A DNA stretch of 64,000 nucleotides. Source: Tretioscincus oriximinensis (lineage: Eukaryota; Chordata; Lepidosauria; Squamata; Gymnophthalmidae). The stretch lies in NCBI GenBank assembly GCA_022410635.1, contig JAJVDF010000435.1, positions 962,049 through 1,026,048 on the forward strand. The letters are read 5' to 3'. This document shows, one piece after another, positions 12,010-22,349 of this stretch. Position numbers and translations under genes: made by a program. Within the stretch, counting starts at the first letter, position 1. Every line of letters starts with the position of its first letter. The notes under the pieces are model-generated. The model did not search any database and had not been told where the DNA came from. It was given only the letters and a program-made list of their open reading frames with translations.

Positions 12010-13240
12010 GTGGTTCCCATAATGTAATGGCTACTATCAAGGCCCACAATTCTTCTACATTCTATGTCTTTAATTCCAGGAAATGGAGGATGAACTTTCA
12101 CATTAAGATTTACAAAACTTTTGTCACTGATTTATCCTAAAAACCCTGTAGCATAATGGTGATTTTTTTTTAAGGAGAAGATAATTCTGACTGAAATGTC
12201 AACTATGTATACCATAACCAAAAAGGTTAATGTGTTTGAAACAGCTCAAAAGTCACTAAAAATGAGATTTTTGAGTCCTTATCTTAAAACGTAACTGTAA
12301 CATACTATTAATTGGTGAAGAATTACTTCTTAGGAGAAAAAATCAAGTCAGGTAGTTTTGTCAGTTCACTGAACTAAGTAAGATATACTGTTTATTATGT
12401 CAAATGAAGAAGGACATCAGCTTGGATAGCAACTGTAAATCTGAAGAAACAGGAGAAAAATGGATAAAATAATTGTCATAAAAAGTAGCTGTTTTACTCA
12501 AGGAAAACAGTTGGAATGCAATTTCGATACCAGTCATGATAAACTCTGAGAGTGACAAGGTTCTAAATGGTGGCAGAGGAGACTTATTCTAGACAATTTT
12601 AAAGCAAACTGATAATTTCATGAGTGTGACAAAAATATTTACAGTGCAACCAGACAAAACCTTAGTCTTGTGTTCTTATGAGAGACAAACAGGAAAGTCA
12701 CCACTCCATTGCAAATAACTCTAAGGCTACCTAATGACTTAATTATTTACTACTTGCGCCAGTGTGGCCTACATAATCCTTACAAATAATCCGTATAACA
12801 ATCTAAGCAGGCTCTGTAACTCTGATATTCATGGGCTGCATCTACATTGAGATAAATTGGAGCCAGTATTTTCCCCCTGCACCATTGCAGAAGTCTTCTA
12901 AGGCATCAACAGAAGAACAAAAACAAATGTGAAATTTGGATCGTGTTTCATGCTTTCCAGGCTTTTCACTGTCATTTAGCTTTCAACTAGCATCTCTTGT
13001 GTCAGTGTGCTTTAATCTACTCTGACAATCAGGATAGAGCAGGTTAGAGACCAATCTTTGAGGTTCCACACCTTCNGACAAGAAATTCTTCAGTTAGTCA
13101 CTTAACTTTGTTACACTTCCAGCATAATTCTCTAGAGTGCACTAATTGTACATGGCCATTATTGCAGTTGTTTGACTGAGCCAGAGATACAGTAGATCTG
13201 TAAAAAAAATTGTCAGGATCTACAGGTGGAGCAGGATTTG
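12010..13240. other. No recognisable gene or repeat
   Basis: No coding, tRNA-like or paired repeat signals seen in about 1.2 kb. Confidence 0.5.
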
Positions 13241-13249
13241 CTGTCATAT

Positions 13250-13515
13250 ATTTATTTATTTATTTTATTTATTTATACTTATACCCCGCCCTATACCCAA
13301 AGGTCTCAGGGTGGCAAAAACAGTAAAACATCACTACAAAAATTAAAAAAGTATAAAACAATATTAAAAGTAGGGATAGAGATGGCATTTCTTCAGCCAA
13401 AGGCCAGGCAAAAGAGGTGCGTCTTCAAGGACCTTCTAAAAGAATACAACGATGATGATAGACGCACCTTGAGGGGGAGACTGTTCCAAAGACAAGGGGC
13501 AACCACTGAGAAGGC
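13250..13515 (-). mobile_element. L2-like LINE 3' end, 5' truncated
   Basis: On the minus strand the coding part reads through the L2 C-terminus (LFQRQG-like and LKTHLF-type segments, visible on the plus strand as GAGGTGCGTCTTCAAGGACC). The 3' UTR then ends in CCCTGAGACCTTTGGGTATA and (TAAA)n. The 5' truncation point at 13515 is fused directly to a 181-base segment that also exists at 15012-15192. A possible 6-base target duplication TCATAT lies at 13244-13249 and 13699-13704. Confidence 0.75.
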
Positions 13516-13696
13516 CACTATTTGAATTGAAATAAATTAACTTTTACACAATATTTGAGATGCATTAATAGAATATTTGCAGAGCATCAGTAGATTCCAA
13601 TGCTATGTTTTCATATATATATCTTAAAGCCTGATCTTAGGATATATAATAGAGTTCAGATGATTTAAAAGTGCTTGTGCAGAAAGTTTCATTAAA
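13516..13696 (+). repeat. 181-bp direct repeat, copy 1
   Basis: Starts CACTATTTGAATTG and ends AAGTTTCATTAAA. It matches 15012-15192 over all 181 positions with two substitutions that I can see. It sits exactly between the truncated 5' end of the L2 at 13250-13515 and the right copy of the possible target duplication, so it probably arrived with that insertion. Confidence 0.9.
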
Positions 13697-13699
13697 CAT

Positions 13700-15010
13700 C
13701 ATATTCCTTTCTACTGTTTTGTCCTGTGCAAACAAAGCATTTTGGGAGTGGGGTGGGGGAAGACAGAGCCTTGGGGTCCTTCCCAATCACATGTTTTTTC
13801 TCACAATTTCTTTTAAAGTCTAGAAAAAGGAGTTCATGATGCCTAACAATCTTCTCCCTTAATGAGCCCCATAAGGCATTGCTGCACCTGCCTTACTATA
13901 ATTCCCAGCATTCTCTACAAGCCAAGAGCCTATTTTATGTAGCTTCGAAGTCTTGTAATATTTGCCATGTTCACATTGCTGAATGTCCCCAAGAAGCTGT
14001 CTTTCCGATTTGAGAAGCGTCCGCTGTTGAACTGTGAAAACTGTGGTAGCTAGAGATTCTGTGGCAACAGAACATTTTAGTGGGTGGATCACTGAATATG
14101 CATGTCCCTTTGGGACAGATTGAAGGTGATGTTGCTAAAAGTTGTGAGTTGGGATAAACCCTTGGAACAAAGAGCCTAAGTGTTAGTGGTATGGTATTTC
14201 CTCCAGTACCTGTTTTTCATTGCTGGTAGTGATTACGTTCTGGAAAACACAAGTAACATGTATTGCACATTTGAATTGTCCCAAATATAGGCAGGGAAGT
14301 ACAAAGAAATGGGATGAATTAACAGATAATTTTTATCAAGTAGGTAACTGAAACTCATCATATTTCTTTTGTGTAACTTTCACAGGCACCAGAAAAATAA
14401 ACTGCTAGATTACCATGAACTATTCAACTCACACTGGTAATTTCTTTCACTGCTGGTTACAAAACAGTTACATTAGCAGAAAAATATCACAAGACAAACA
14501 TCTCAGAAAAAAATGAGGTAATTATGTAACGTACATTATGTCATATGTATCCTAAAAGACATCATGACTGTCCTTGGATAGGTTTATAGGAGCAAAATTG
14601 CAGTTTTGATCTCACACTTCTGTCTAGTACAACCAACTTTTCAACAAAATAGTTTCAACTCATTCTTTCTTAGTTACCTTGGGATTCAAAAATACCTANT
14701 CTAATGGATATTGTAACTAGAATGTCCTAACTTAGTAGTGCATCTCAATAAATAAGAATGTTATGGAAAAGAAAAATTCAATACTTCAATTCATCACACA
14801 CAAACCGATCTATTTCAAGCATTTATTTCTTTGTTTAGAGTGTGATACCACAAATCTACAGTATTGAACTTTCTCACAATATTCTAATTATCTGTAATAC
14901 TGACTTTTNGGGTTTCATTATCTGTAAACCATCATCATCAACACTAAAAATTAATAAACACTTGAAATAGATTACTTTGTATGTAATGAATTTACAAGAA
15001 TATATGAGTT
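13700..15010. other. No recognisable gene or repeat
   Basis: Nothing assignable. A block at about 13780-13830 (CACATGTTTTTTCTCACAAT and onward to AAAGTCTAGAAAAA) resembles 34760-34810 and may be a short dispersed repeat. Confidence 0.45.
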
Positions 15011-15011
15011 T

Positions 15012-15192
15012 CACTATTTGAATTGAAATAAATTAACTTTTCCACAATATTTGAGATGCATTAATAGAATATTTGCAGACCATCAGTAGATTCCAATGCT
15101 ATGTTTTCATATATATATCTTAAAGCCTGATCTTAGGATATATAATAGAGTTCAGATGATTTAAAAGTGCTTGTGCAGAAAGTTTCATTAAA
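15012..15192 (+). repeat. 181-bp direct repeat, copy 2 (probable source)
   Basis: The same 181 bases as 13516-13696 with about 99 percent identity, but embedded in unique sequence on both sides and not next to a retroelement. That suggests this is the original and the other is the copy. Confidence 0.85.
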
Positions 15193-15194
15193 AT

Positions 15195-16390
15195 ATTTTT
15201 TTTCCTATGTTCAACTAAAATTTAATAAGTACTAAAATCTTCAACCTCATGGAATTTAATATTGTAGCTTAGGAAAGAAATAATTAAAACCGTCCTATTG
15301 TATTAATTGCATTTTATCTGTCTCTTCAGGTATTCATTAAACANAAACATTATCCTCGGATGTGATGCGTGGCTCTGAACATATCAGAAATATGCATTAT
15401 CATATGCCCAGAGTAATGGAAGCCAGGAGAAAACACTTAAAAAAAAAGAAGCCTAACTCTGTCTTTGTAAGTTAGCGGAATTCTTACTCCAACCCTGTGG
15501 ACAGGGTTTTTGGTTTGCTCACATGTGGGCGAAGAGAAACTGATACTTGTTGAATATAATGCCTTTTGACATGGAAAGTTGGTTTCTCAATTATCTAAAA
15601 ATATTTATTATCTTTAACTATTCTGTTTTAAAATCTTTAAAAATATATTTTTGAGCTTTTTCATGGAATCCCTAAGAGGTTTTTAATGGAGCCTTCACAT
15701 TTCTACAGAACACAATTTGGGAACCACTGTTTCAGCTTATGTAGATTGAGTACACTAGGAATGAACAAGGCCCCTGTTATTATAAGTAAGTATACAACTC
15801 AATAAGGAAAGGTGTCCAGAAATCTTCAAATTGCCATACTTTCTCATTTAAGTAAGAATTTGCCTAAGACAAATAGAGCTATAATAAGTAAGAATAGTTT
15901 TGCAGAAAAAGGTTGGTTCTCAAAAGGCGCAAAGTAAGATTGGACAGACAACATATGGTAATAATAGAACAAGGGAGAGAGTAGCAGACATTTTTCTTTG
16001 TTTCATTACTTATAGCAAGAGGAAATGCAGAATANGGAGAGATAATCTGCTTTCACCTTCTGGATATTGGTATGAAATAAATCATTCCAAATCAATTTAG
16101 CACAGAGTAGTAGAGCTAGTGCATTATGATAGTTGCTAATTCAGGTCCAAGGTTGAGTTCTCACAAGGGGAAAAGACAGAGTGAAAGCTGTTGGATCCAA
16201 GCTGGCTACATATGTTTTCCCATATAATGCAAGTGGAAAGTGCTCTGGCCATGCTCAGACCACACAGCAATGTGTTTTCTGAGCAGAGTTTGATCAGAAA
16301 ACCAAGTTCAGCTTAATGCAATTCACATGAAGTGCACTCTTGTGACAATTTTGTGGTAAGCTTCAATGGGAGCAAGCACTGAACAGCTGG
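15195..16390. other. No recognisable gene or repeat
   Basis: No coding or repeat signal that I can name; AT-rich with short frames only. Confidence 0.5.
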
Positions 16391-16392
16391 AG

Positions 16393-16595
16393 GTTCGGCC
16401 CTTGGGGTTCTTCTGGTAAACCCCCAAAGCCTGGGGTGAACGGGACAGGAGATCTAAGCAGCTCTCCTATATTCTTTTGCACTTTTTTCCTGTAATGGCT
16501 TAGATTCCCTTGACTGCTCTCAACTGCAATGGATTCCAGCCTTTGGGGGTTCTTCTGCCTTTCCTAGAAGACCCCCCNAAGGGCTACACGTCCAG
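16393..16595. mobile_element. Foldback element (about 200 bp), possible MITE
   Basis: The left arm (about 16397-16437) contains GGCCCTTGGGGTTCTTCTGG and CCCCCAAAGCCTGG. The right arm (about 16537-16585) holds the complements CCAGCCTTTGGGGGTTCTTC and the C-run leading to AAGGGC. The interior is about 100 bases and non-coding. It is unrelated in sequence to the foldback family at 11844. No target duplication recognised. Confidence 0.5.
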
Positions 16596-16610
16596 CATGT
16601 GCTTGAAACG

Positions 16611-17090
16611 GAAGAAAACAGCTAGCTACCACCACCTCTTCTGGAAGTGAATTCCATAGACCCTCTGGGTGAAAAATGCTTTCCCTTGATTGTCCTATCT
16701 CTTCTACTCATCAGCTTCAGTCCTGGTGTTGTGGGATAGAGATTTTTTTTCTATATTCACCGAATCCATCCTATGTATGATTTAGAATTAGATCACCACT
16801 TTACCACCCCCTTTCGAGGCTAAAATGGCTTAAACATTGCAGCCTCATATCATAAGGTAGATGTTCCAGCCCCTTGATTATTCTTGTGGCCCATTTTGCA
16901 CTTTCTCCAATTCAACAATATCCTTTCTAAGATGTGGTTTCCAGAATTGTACACAGTATTCCAAATGTGGCCTCATCATATATTTAAAAACAGGCAAAAG
17001 GACACTTGTCAACTTATTTTCAATTCCCTTTCTAATTATCCCTAACACTGAATTTGCTTTTTTCAGTGCTATTACACATTGGGTTGTGCG
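16611..17090 (-). mobile_element. CR1 LINE fragment, old
   Basis: Plus-strand blocks such as GCTAGCTACCACCACCTCTT, GATGTTCCAGCCCCTTGATT and ACACAGTATTCCAAATGTGG are the reverse complement of CR1 RT C-terminal coding, as in the copies at 8804, 19399 and 30367. There are several deletions relative to those copies. The 3' end is missing at 16611 and the 5' end is truncated near 17090. Confidence 0.8.
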
Positions 17091-17346
17091 CTGTTATATT
17101 GCAAATAAATAGCATTGAAAATATGCTATTTCTGGAAGTCTAGCAGAATAACGCAAGCTTCCACAGGAAATGCTCAGGGGACTATTTTAAAGTGATTCTT
17201 CCCTTGCTAACTTTCTAGCATTATTTTCCTGTTTGCAAACAGGCTAGTCACTGATGTCCTTGAACAAAGCATTCCCTTGGAGACACAGTCTCCTTGGGAC
17301 TGCTCCCTATATTTATTAATATCAGTATAGCAAAAATACCATAAAC

Positions 17347-18370
17347 ATGGTGAGGTTGAAGAAGATAGCAATTGACAGAGTATCTCATTCCATCCTTATT
17401 GAAAAAATAGTCAAGTACAGGATTGACAAAGCAACAGTTAGATGGATTGAAAANTGGCTTAGTGATCGTACTCAAAGAGTGATAATAAATAGTTGCACAT
17501 CCAATTGGAAGAATGTTTCAAGTGGGGTACCTCAAGGATCTGTCCTAGGCCCAGTGCTATTTAACAGATTTATAAATGATCTAGATGAAGGAATTGAAGG
17601 AAAACTTATCAAATTTGCTGATGACAAAAAAATAGGCAGTGTTGCTAATACTAAACAAGACAGAGATAGGATTCAAAAAGATCTAGACGAAATTGAACAA
17701 TGGGCTGAAACTAACAGAATGATATTTAACAGAGAGAAATGCAAGATCCTACATCTGGGCAAAAATAATGAAAACAGCACGTATAGAATGGGAGGAATAT
17801 GTCTGAACAGCAGGACAGGTGAGAAGGACCTGGGTGTTTTGGTAGATCACAGACTAAACATGAGTCAACAGTGTGAAGCAGCTGCAAAAAAGGCAAACAC
17901 AGTCCTGGGATGTATCAAGAGGGGGCATAGAATCTCGCTCACGTGAAGTTATTATTCCTCTCTACAGTACGTTGGTACGACCACACTTGGAATACTGTGT
18001 TCAGTTCTGGGGGCCCCAATTTAAAAAGGACATTGATAAACTAGAGCAAGTAGAAAAGAGAGTTACAAGGATGGTGAGTGGTCTGGAAACCATGTCCTAT
18101 GAGGAACGGTTAAAGGATCTGGGGATGTTTAGTCTGCAAAAGAGAAGACTGAGAGGAGATTTAATAGCTGTCTACAAATATCTGAAGGGCTGTCACAGAG
18201 CAGAGGGATCAACATTGTTCTCATTAGCACATGGAAGGACTAGAAACAATGGAATGAAACTGCAAGGGAGTAGATTTAGATTAGATATCAGAAAAAACTT
18301 TCTAATAGTCAGGGTGATAAACCAGTGGAACAGTTTGCCTCCGGGATGGAGCAACAGGCAGGACTTTTGA
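17347..18370 (+). pseudogene. CR1 ORF2 reverse transcriptase, 5' truncated with one frameshift
   Basis: The first frame (to 17946) carries the RT signatures SGVPQGSVLGPVLF and the catalytic block KFADD, both at their usual spacing, then [14 protein letters not shown]. The second frame (17873-18370) carries the thumb segment [33 protein letters not shown] and [11 protein letters not shown]. The switch from the first to the second frame fits a one-base gain at the five-G run at 17921-17925, either a real mutation or a sequence error. The catalytic aspartates are present, but the upstream endonuclease domain and ORF1 are absent, so it cannot be autonomous. Confidence 0.92.
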
Positions 18371-18530
18371 AATACCATTTGCAGGGAGTCACGAACAGGA
18401 GCAGCATATTTTGCTTACCTCTGTTCGGACTGCCCAGGTGCATCTGGTGGGCCTTTGTGCGACACAGAATGCTGGACTCGATGGGCTGTGGCCTGATCCA
18501 GTATGGCTCTTCTTATGTTCTTATGTTCCC
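17350..18530 (+). mobile_element. CR1 LINE, best-preserved copy in the window
   Basis: Contains the RT fingers/palm and thumb region of ORF2, the 3' UTR with the GTGCATCTGGTGGGCCTTTG block, and a 3' end of TTATGTTCTTATGTTC (18513-18528). It is 5' truncated just inside the RT domain (IDRVSHSILIEK). Only one frame break is needed to read the coding part from start to finish, so the copy is younger than most here. A second CR1 3' end follows immediately. Confidence 0.9.
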
Positions 18531-18652
18531 TGGAAGTTTTCAAACAGAGACTGGACAGTCATCTGTCTGGGATGGTTTAATGAATCCTGCATCGGGCAGG
18601 GGGTTGGACCCGATGACCCAGGAGGTCCCTTCCGACTCTATGATTCTATGAA
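18529..18652 (+). mobile_element. Second CR1 3' end, different subfamily
   Basis: The sequence from GGAAGTTTTCAAACAGAGAC to TCTATGATTCTATGA is the 3' UTR and (ATTCTATGA)n terminus of another CR1 subfamily. It follows the (TTATGTTC)n end of the preceding CR1 without a gap. It could be the remainder of an older CR1 that was the insertion target, or part of a template-switched chimera. The missing upstream half is not visible before 17350. Confidence 0.85.
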
Positions 18653-18758
18653 ATTTGGAGTTAAACATGAACAGTTTGAACTATTACTATGAGGTGACCA
18701 TGTTAGCCAATATTAAGGGAAATTTTATTCTTTATAATATTATCAATTCATTGTCATA

Positions 18759-19150
18759 ATTGCATCCACAAGAGGAGCTAAAAAGCGGGCTAACCTGCTT
18801 GCGCTGTTGGCCGGCCATCTGCATGCATCACACAATGGCGGCCATAGGCGGGTGAGAGAAAGGAAGTTCTGGCCCCTCAGTGGCTGAGAGCAGCCTTTCC
18901 TCCACATGGCCTGCTTTGCAGGGCTCACCGTTATTTGGTGAAGGGCCCGGCTGAGTAGGCCACATTCAAAAGCAAAGCTAGTTTTCNGTGATCAGCACCA
19001 TGAGAGCTGAAAGTATCAGCTCACATTTAACAAGCAGCATGGCAGGTTTGTAGCGACTACATTGCTCACATCCTGCCATTACGTCTGCAGGGGCTGCCAG
19101 GAAGGTGCTTCTATGCAGGCATCATTACAGTGTGTGTTTGCAGACAATAA
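18759..19150 (+). repeat. Unclassified dispersed repeat, copy B
   Basis: Same family as 595-967, in the opposite orientation. It starts near TGCATCCACAAGAGGAGC and ends near GTGTGTTTGCAGACAATA. Copy B keeps more CpG (GCGGGCTAACC, GGCGGCCATAGGCGGG) than its surroundings, which may mean it is the less decayed copy. No coding capacity, no B-box and no terminal inverted repeat were found. Confidence 0.6.
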
Positions 19151-19396
19151 TTGAAAGTAGAAAATCTAGATCAGTGTTAAATGATAAGAATAGAAATATG
19201 TGAACTCTTATGCTTAAGGAATTTACAGCTGATTGTGATAAAACAGAGGCAGTGAACAGCTCTTCCCATTAGATATGGGAATGTGCTAGAGAACTAAAGG
19301 CGACAATCACAGAGAATAAGATGAGAAATGTAGGCAAAATCATGAATTGTAAGATTACTTTCATTTCCTTGAAAAATTAAAGCAATGATCTTCCTG

Positions 19397-19940
19397 TTGG
19401 AACATAAGAAAATAAGAACAGCCATANTGGATCAGGTCACAGCCCAACTAGTCCAACATTCTGTCTCACATAGAGGCCCACCAGATGCACCTGGGCAGTC
19501 TGAACAGAGGAAAGCAAAATATGCACCTGTTCAGACTCCCTGCAAATGGCATTTCAGGAGCACTACCTGTTGCTCCATCCTGGAGGCAGCATCCAGACAT
19601 CCATCCTAGTACCCATTTATACCCTTGCTATCCATAAACCTGTCTAGTCCTGTCTTGAAGCTATCCTAGCTGTTAGCTACCACTACCTCTTCAGGAAGTA
19701 AATTCCACAGGCCGATGACCCTCTGGCTGAAAAAAATACTTTCCTTTGTCTGTTTTCACTTTTCTGCCCATCAGTTTCAAGGAGTGCCCTCTGGTCCTTG
19801 TGTTGTGTGATAGAGAAAACATTTTTCTCTATTTACCCTGTCCATCCCATGCATGATTTTGTGTACTTCAATCAGAACACCTATCAAATGTCGCTTTTCG
19901 AGGCTGAGAGGCCCAGACGTTGCAGCCTTTTCTGATATAT
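19397..19940 (-). mobile_element. CR1 LINE fragment
   Basis: On the plus strand it starts with the reversed CR1 3' end (GGAACATAAGAAAATAAGAA). It then reads through the complement of the 3' UTR (AGGCCCACCAGATGCACCTG) and of the thumb coding region to GAGGCCCAGACGTTGCAGCC. It is truncated in its 5' coding part and is closely related to the copies at 8804 and 33424. Confidence 0.9.
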
Positions 19941-20508
19941 GCCCATGAAAATTAAAGTTGAAAATTAAGGGGGAAAAATCAATGTCATAGTTATTACAAA
20001 TAGCATGTATTGCAAGAAAAACAAATCTGTCAATCCTGAATAAGTATAAAATGGCTCTCACCTCACAAACAACAATTAACCCAATTGGATCCACAATTAG
20101 TTATTACGAAATTTTTTTTTAGCAAATGGAAATGATCTCATGAGTTAGGATACAAACTAGATAATAAAATTAATGTGATCGAAGAATTGCTTACTACAGT
20201 TTCCTCATCCCTGAAAGAAACCCAAATTGCTGCCTCAGAAACACTAGATACAGATGTTGCCAGTACTAAAACAAAAACAAATCCCCCTATTACCTTAAAC
20301 CAAGAAATCTCTAAACTAAAAGGATGTAACATACACAATAACACAAAATATTCAATCCTACAAAAGGGATAGATGGGATGAGATGGTATGAACTGGAAGA
20401 CCTACTGCCATTGATTGCACTCTCCTGAACCTGAGCCAGAAGCAAGCCTTTCCTGCAACCACCATGCAAATAAATTGGCGGGTTCTTCTCTGGACAAGGG
20501 GGGAATGN

Positions 20509-20905
20509 TCTGCAATGGCTACTAATTCACTACCGAGCCCAGTTCAAGGTACTAACATTGACTTACAAGGCCCTATTATTTGAAGGAACACCTCCTCTCT
20601 TTTGTACCTACCCACACCCTAAGATCTTCTGATGGGGCTCTCCTGACAATACCACCTCCTTCACTCATCAAGCAGGTGTGGACATGTGGAAAAGCCTTCT
20701 CTGTGATAGCCCTCAGCTTGTGGAATTCTGTCCCCGTCCCCCCCCCAAAGTGCATCAGGCACCTATGCTGTAAACTTTCAGGCACCTGTTCATCCTCGGC
20801 TGAGCCAAAAATTCTCCTCTCTTTGAAGATATTGACCTGGTTTCGATTGTCCTATTTTAATCTGTTTTATTGTGAACTGAGATCTTCAGATATAGGGTCG
20901 AATAT
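20509..20905 (+). mobile_element. L2-like LINE 3' part
   Basis: Translation gives the L2 RT C-terminal landmarks in order, with frame breaks: [20 protein letters not shown], then [20 protein letters not shown] and HLFILG-like remnants. The 3' UTR leads into the tetranucleotide array at 20906. It is 5' truncated. Confidence 0.75.
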
Positions 20906-21007
20906 GTATGTATGTATGTATGGATGGATGGATGGATGGATGAATGGATGGATGGATGGATGGATGGATGGATGGATGAATGGATGGATGGATGGATGGA
21001 TGGATGC
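20906..21007 (+). repeat. (TATG)n/(GGAT)n tetranucleotide microsatellite
   Basis: About 100 bases of ATGT and then GGAT units with a few AATG interruptions. It takes the place of the 3' tail of the L2 before it. The reading frame over it (M, D, G, W repeats) is not a gene. Confidence 0.95.
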
Positions 21008-21009
21008 AA

Positions 21010-22210
21010 TTTCTATTTCTATTAAACCAGAGAGTGTAAATCTAAGGGCAGATCACAACAATTAACGTGAATGGCAAAAATTAGCAGCAGCGACAGATTT
21101 AAGTGAAGAACTCTGCAGCAGAAATTAGTGGTGTACCGAGAAGGTGGGAGCACTTCAAAATTGTTTTTTTATGGTAACAAAATGTGAACAGGGAAACTGG
21201 AGCTGCTGTCACATCCGTTTTAAGATGTAGTGTGTTTGCAGCCTGGGTTTCTGACTTAAATCCATCACAGTTTTTAGATGACAGCTTTCAGATCAGTCCC
21301 AGATCATTTTTCTTTGCACCTATCTCTTTTCATTGTTNAAGCAAAGGGATCTTGTAGCATGATGTTATTTCCCTTGTTGTTATCAAAGGTATTTCTAAAT
21401 CATGTTGTCTAACCACAATGAAATCTATTTATTTTATTGCAGAATGTTAATGGAATCAGTTGCTTCATGAAACAAATCTTTTTTATAATACTTCATGTTC
21501 TATTTCTTTAACATTTCAAAAGACTTGTAGTCCATCGGTCGATAAGCTGCTTGAAAGCTGAATTTCTATGCATTTGCCTGACCTAGTGGTTATATAAAAC
21601 TATAGATCTTGGAAAGTAGATCTGATAATCTGGATTACTGGTTTACGGGGAAAACCAATTGTGAAACCACTATATAGGGTTGATGAGAGGTTGTGCTCTG
21701 TGGATAGTTCTGGAGAGAAACTGTGAAGGTGATTGATGAAGGAATCAGACATGGACTATCAATATCTATTTTATAGCATTTTAGAGGAGGGACTACTGTA
21801 CTACTTCTTCACAACCAACAATTAAAATGGCTGAGATGTGAATGTGTCACTTGATCAAAAAATGCCACTTGTTGGTAGCTGACAAAATGACAAAACTCAG
21901 AGTATTGTAGAGACGTGAATGGGTGCATTAAAATGGGTGAATCAATAAACCAGATTATTAGGAAATTCCAGACTAAACAAGTACAGACAGACATATATAG
22001 AGGTTTGTAGTCTGTTCTCCACTACAAATTTTGTGACACAAAGGAACATTTTTTTGGTCTTTTAAAAATCTGTTCCATTTTAGCTTTTTTTAAAAAAACT
22101 ATTTTATGTTACCCATCCTCAGGAATACGGCAGCAGCAGGAGGAGAAGGAAAACAGTTGCACATGTATAGCGCATTATACATATCTGAATAAGATGATTT
22201 AAAGTTACCT
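21010..22210. other. No recognisable gene or repeat
   Basis: No assignable element seen in about 1.2 kb. Confidence 0.5.
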
Positions 22211-22216
22211 GATGAT

Positions 22217-22320
22217 GAAAAAATGAACTCTTACTCTGGATGGAACTGTGAGATACCACTTGTATGCATATGGCAGGTCCCTATTCCAAGATATAATCCA
22301 GAATAAGGACCAATGCCATA
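22217..22320. repeat. Decayed foldback MITE, same family as 11844
   Basis: ACTCTTACTCTGGATGGAAC at one side and CTATTCCAAGATATAATCCA followed by GAATAAGG at the other resemble the outer arms of the foldback family. The middle has GCATATGGCAGG, as in the type copy. Confidence 0.4.
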
Positions 22321-22349
22321 AGAATCACACTCAACCACACAAACCATCC

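Noticed and set aside
18325..18692. Two overlapping frames after the CR1 RT
   Set aside because: They are readings through CR1 3' UTR sequence in other frames and do not correspond to any CR1 protein.
20175..20372. 65-codon frame near L2 and CR1 pieces
   Set aside because: Considered as a LINE ORF1 scrap, but no coiled-coil or RNA-binding signature could be confirmed.
20580..21065. 161-codon frame with M/D/G/W repeats
   Set aside because: The first half is L2 sequence in a mixed frame and the second half is the GGAT microsatellite. Not a repeat protein.
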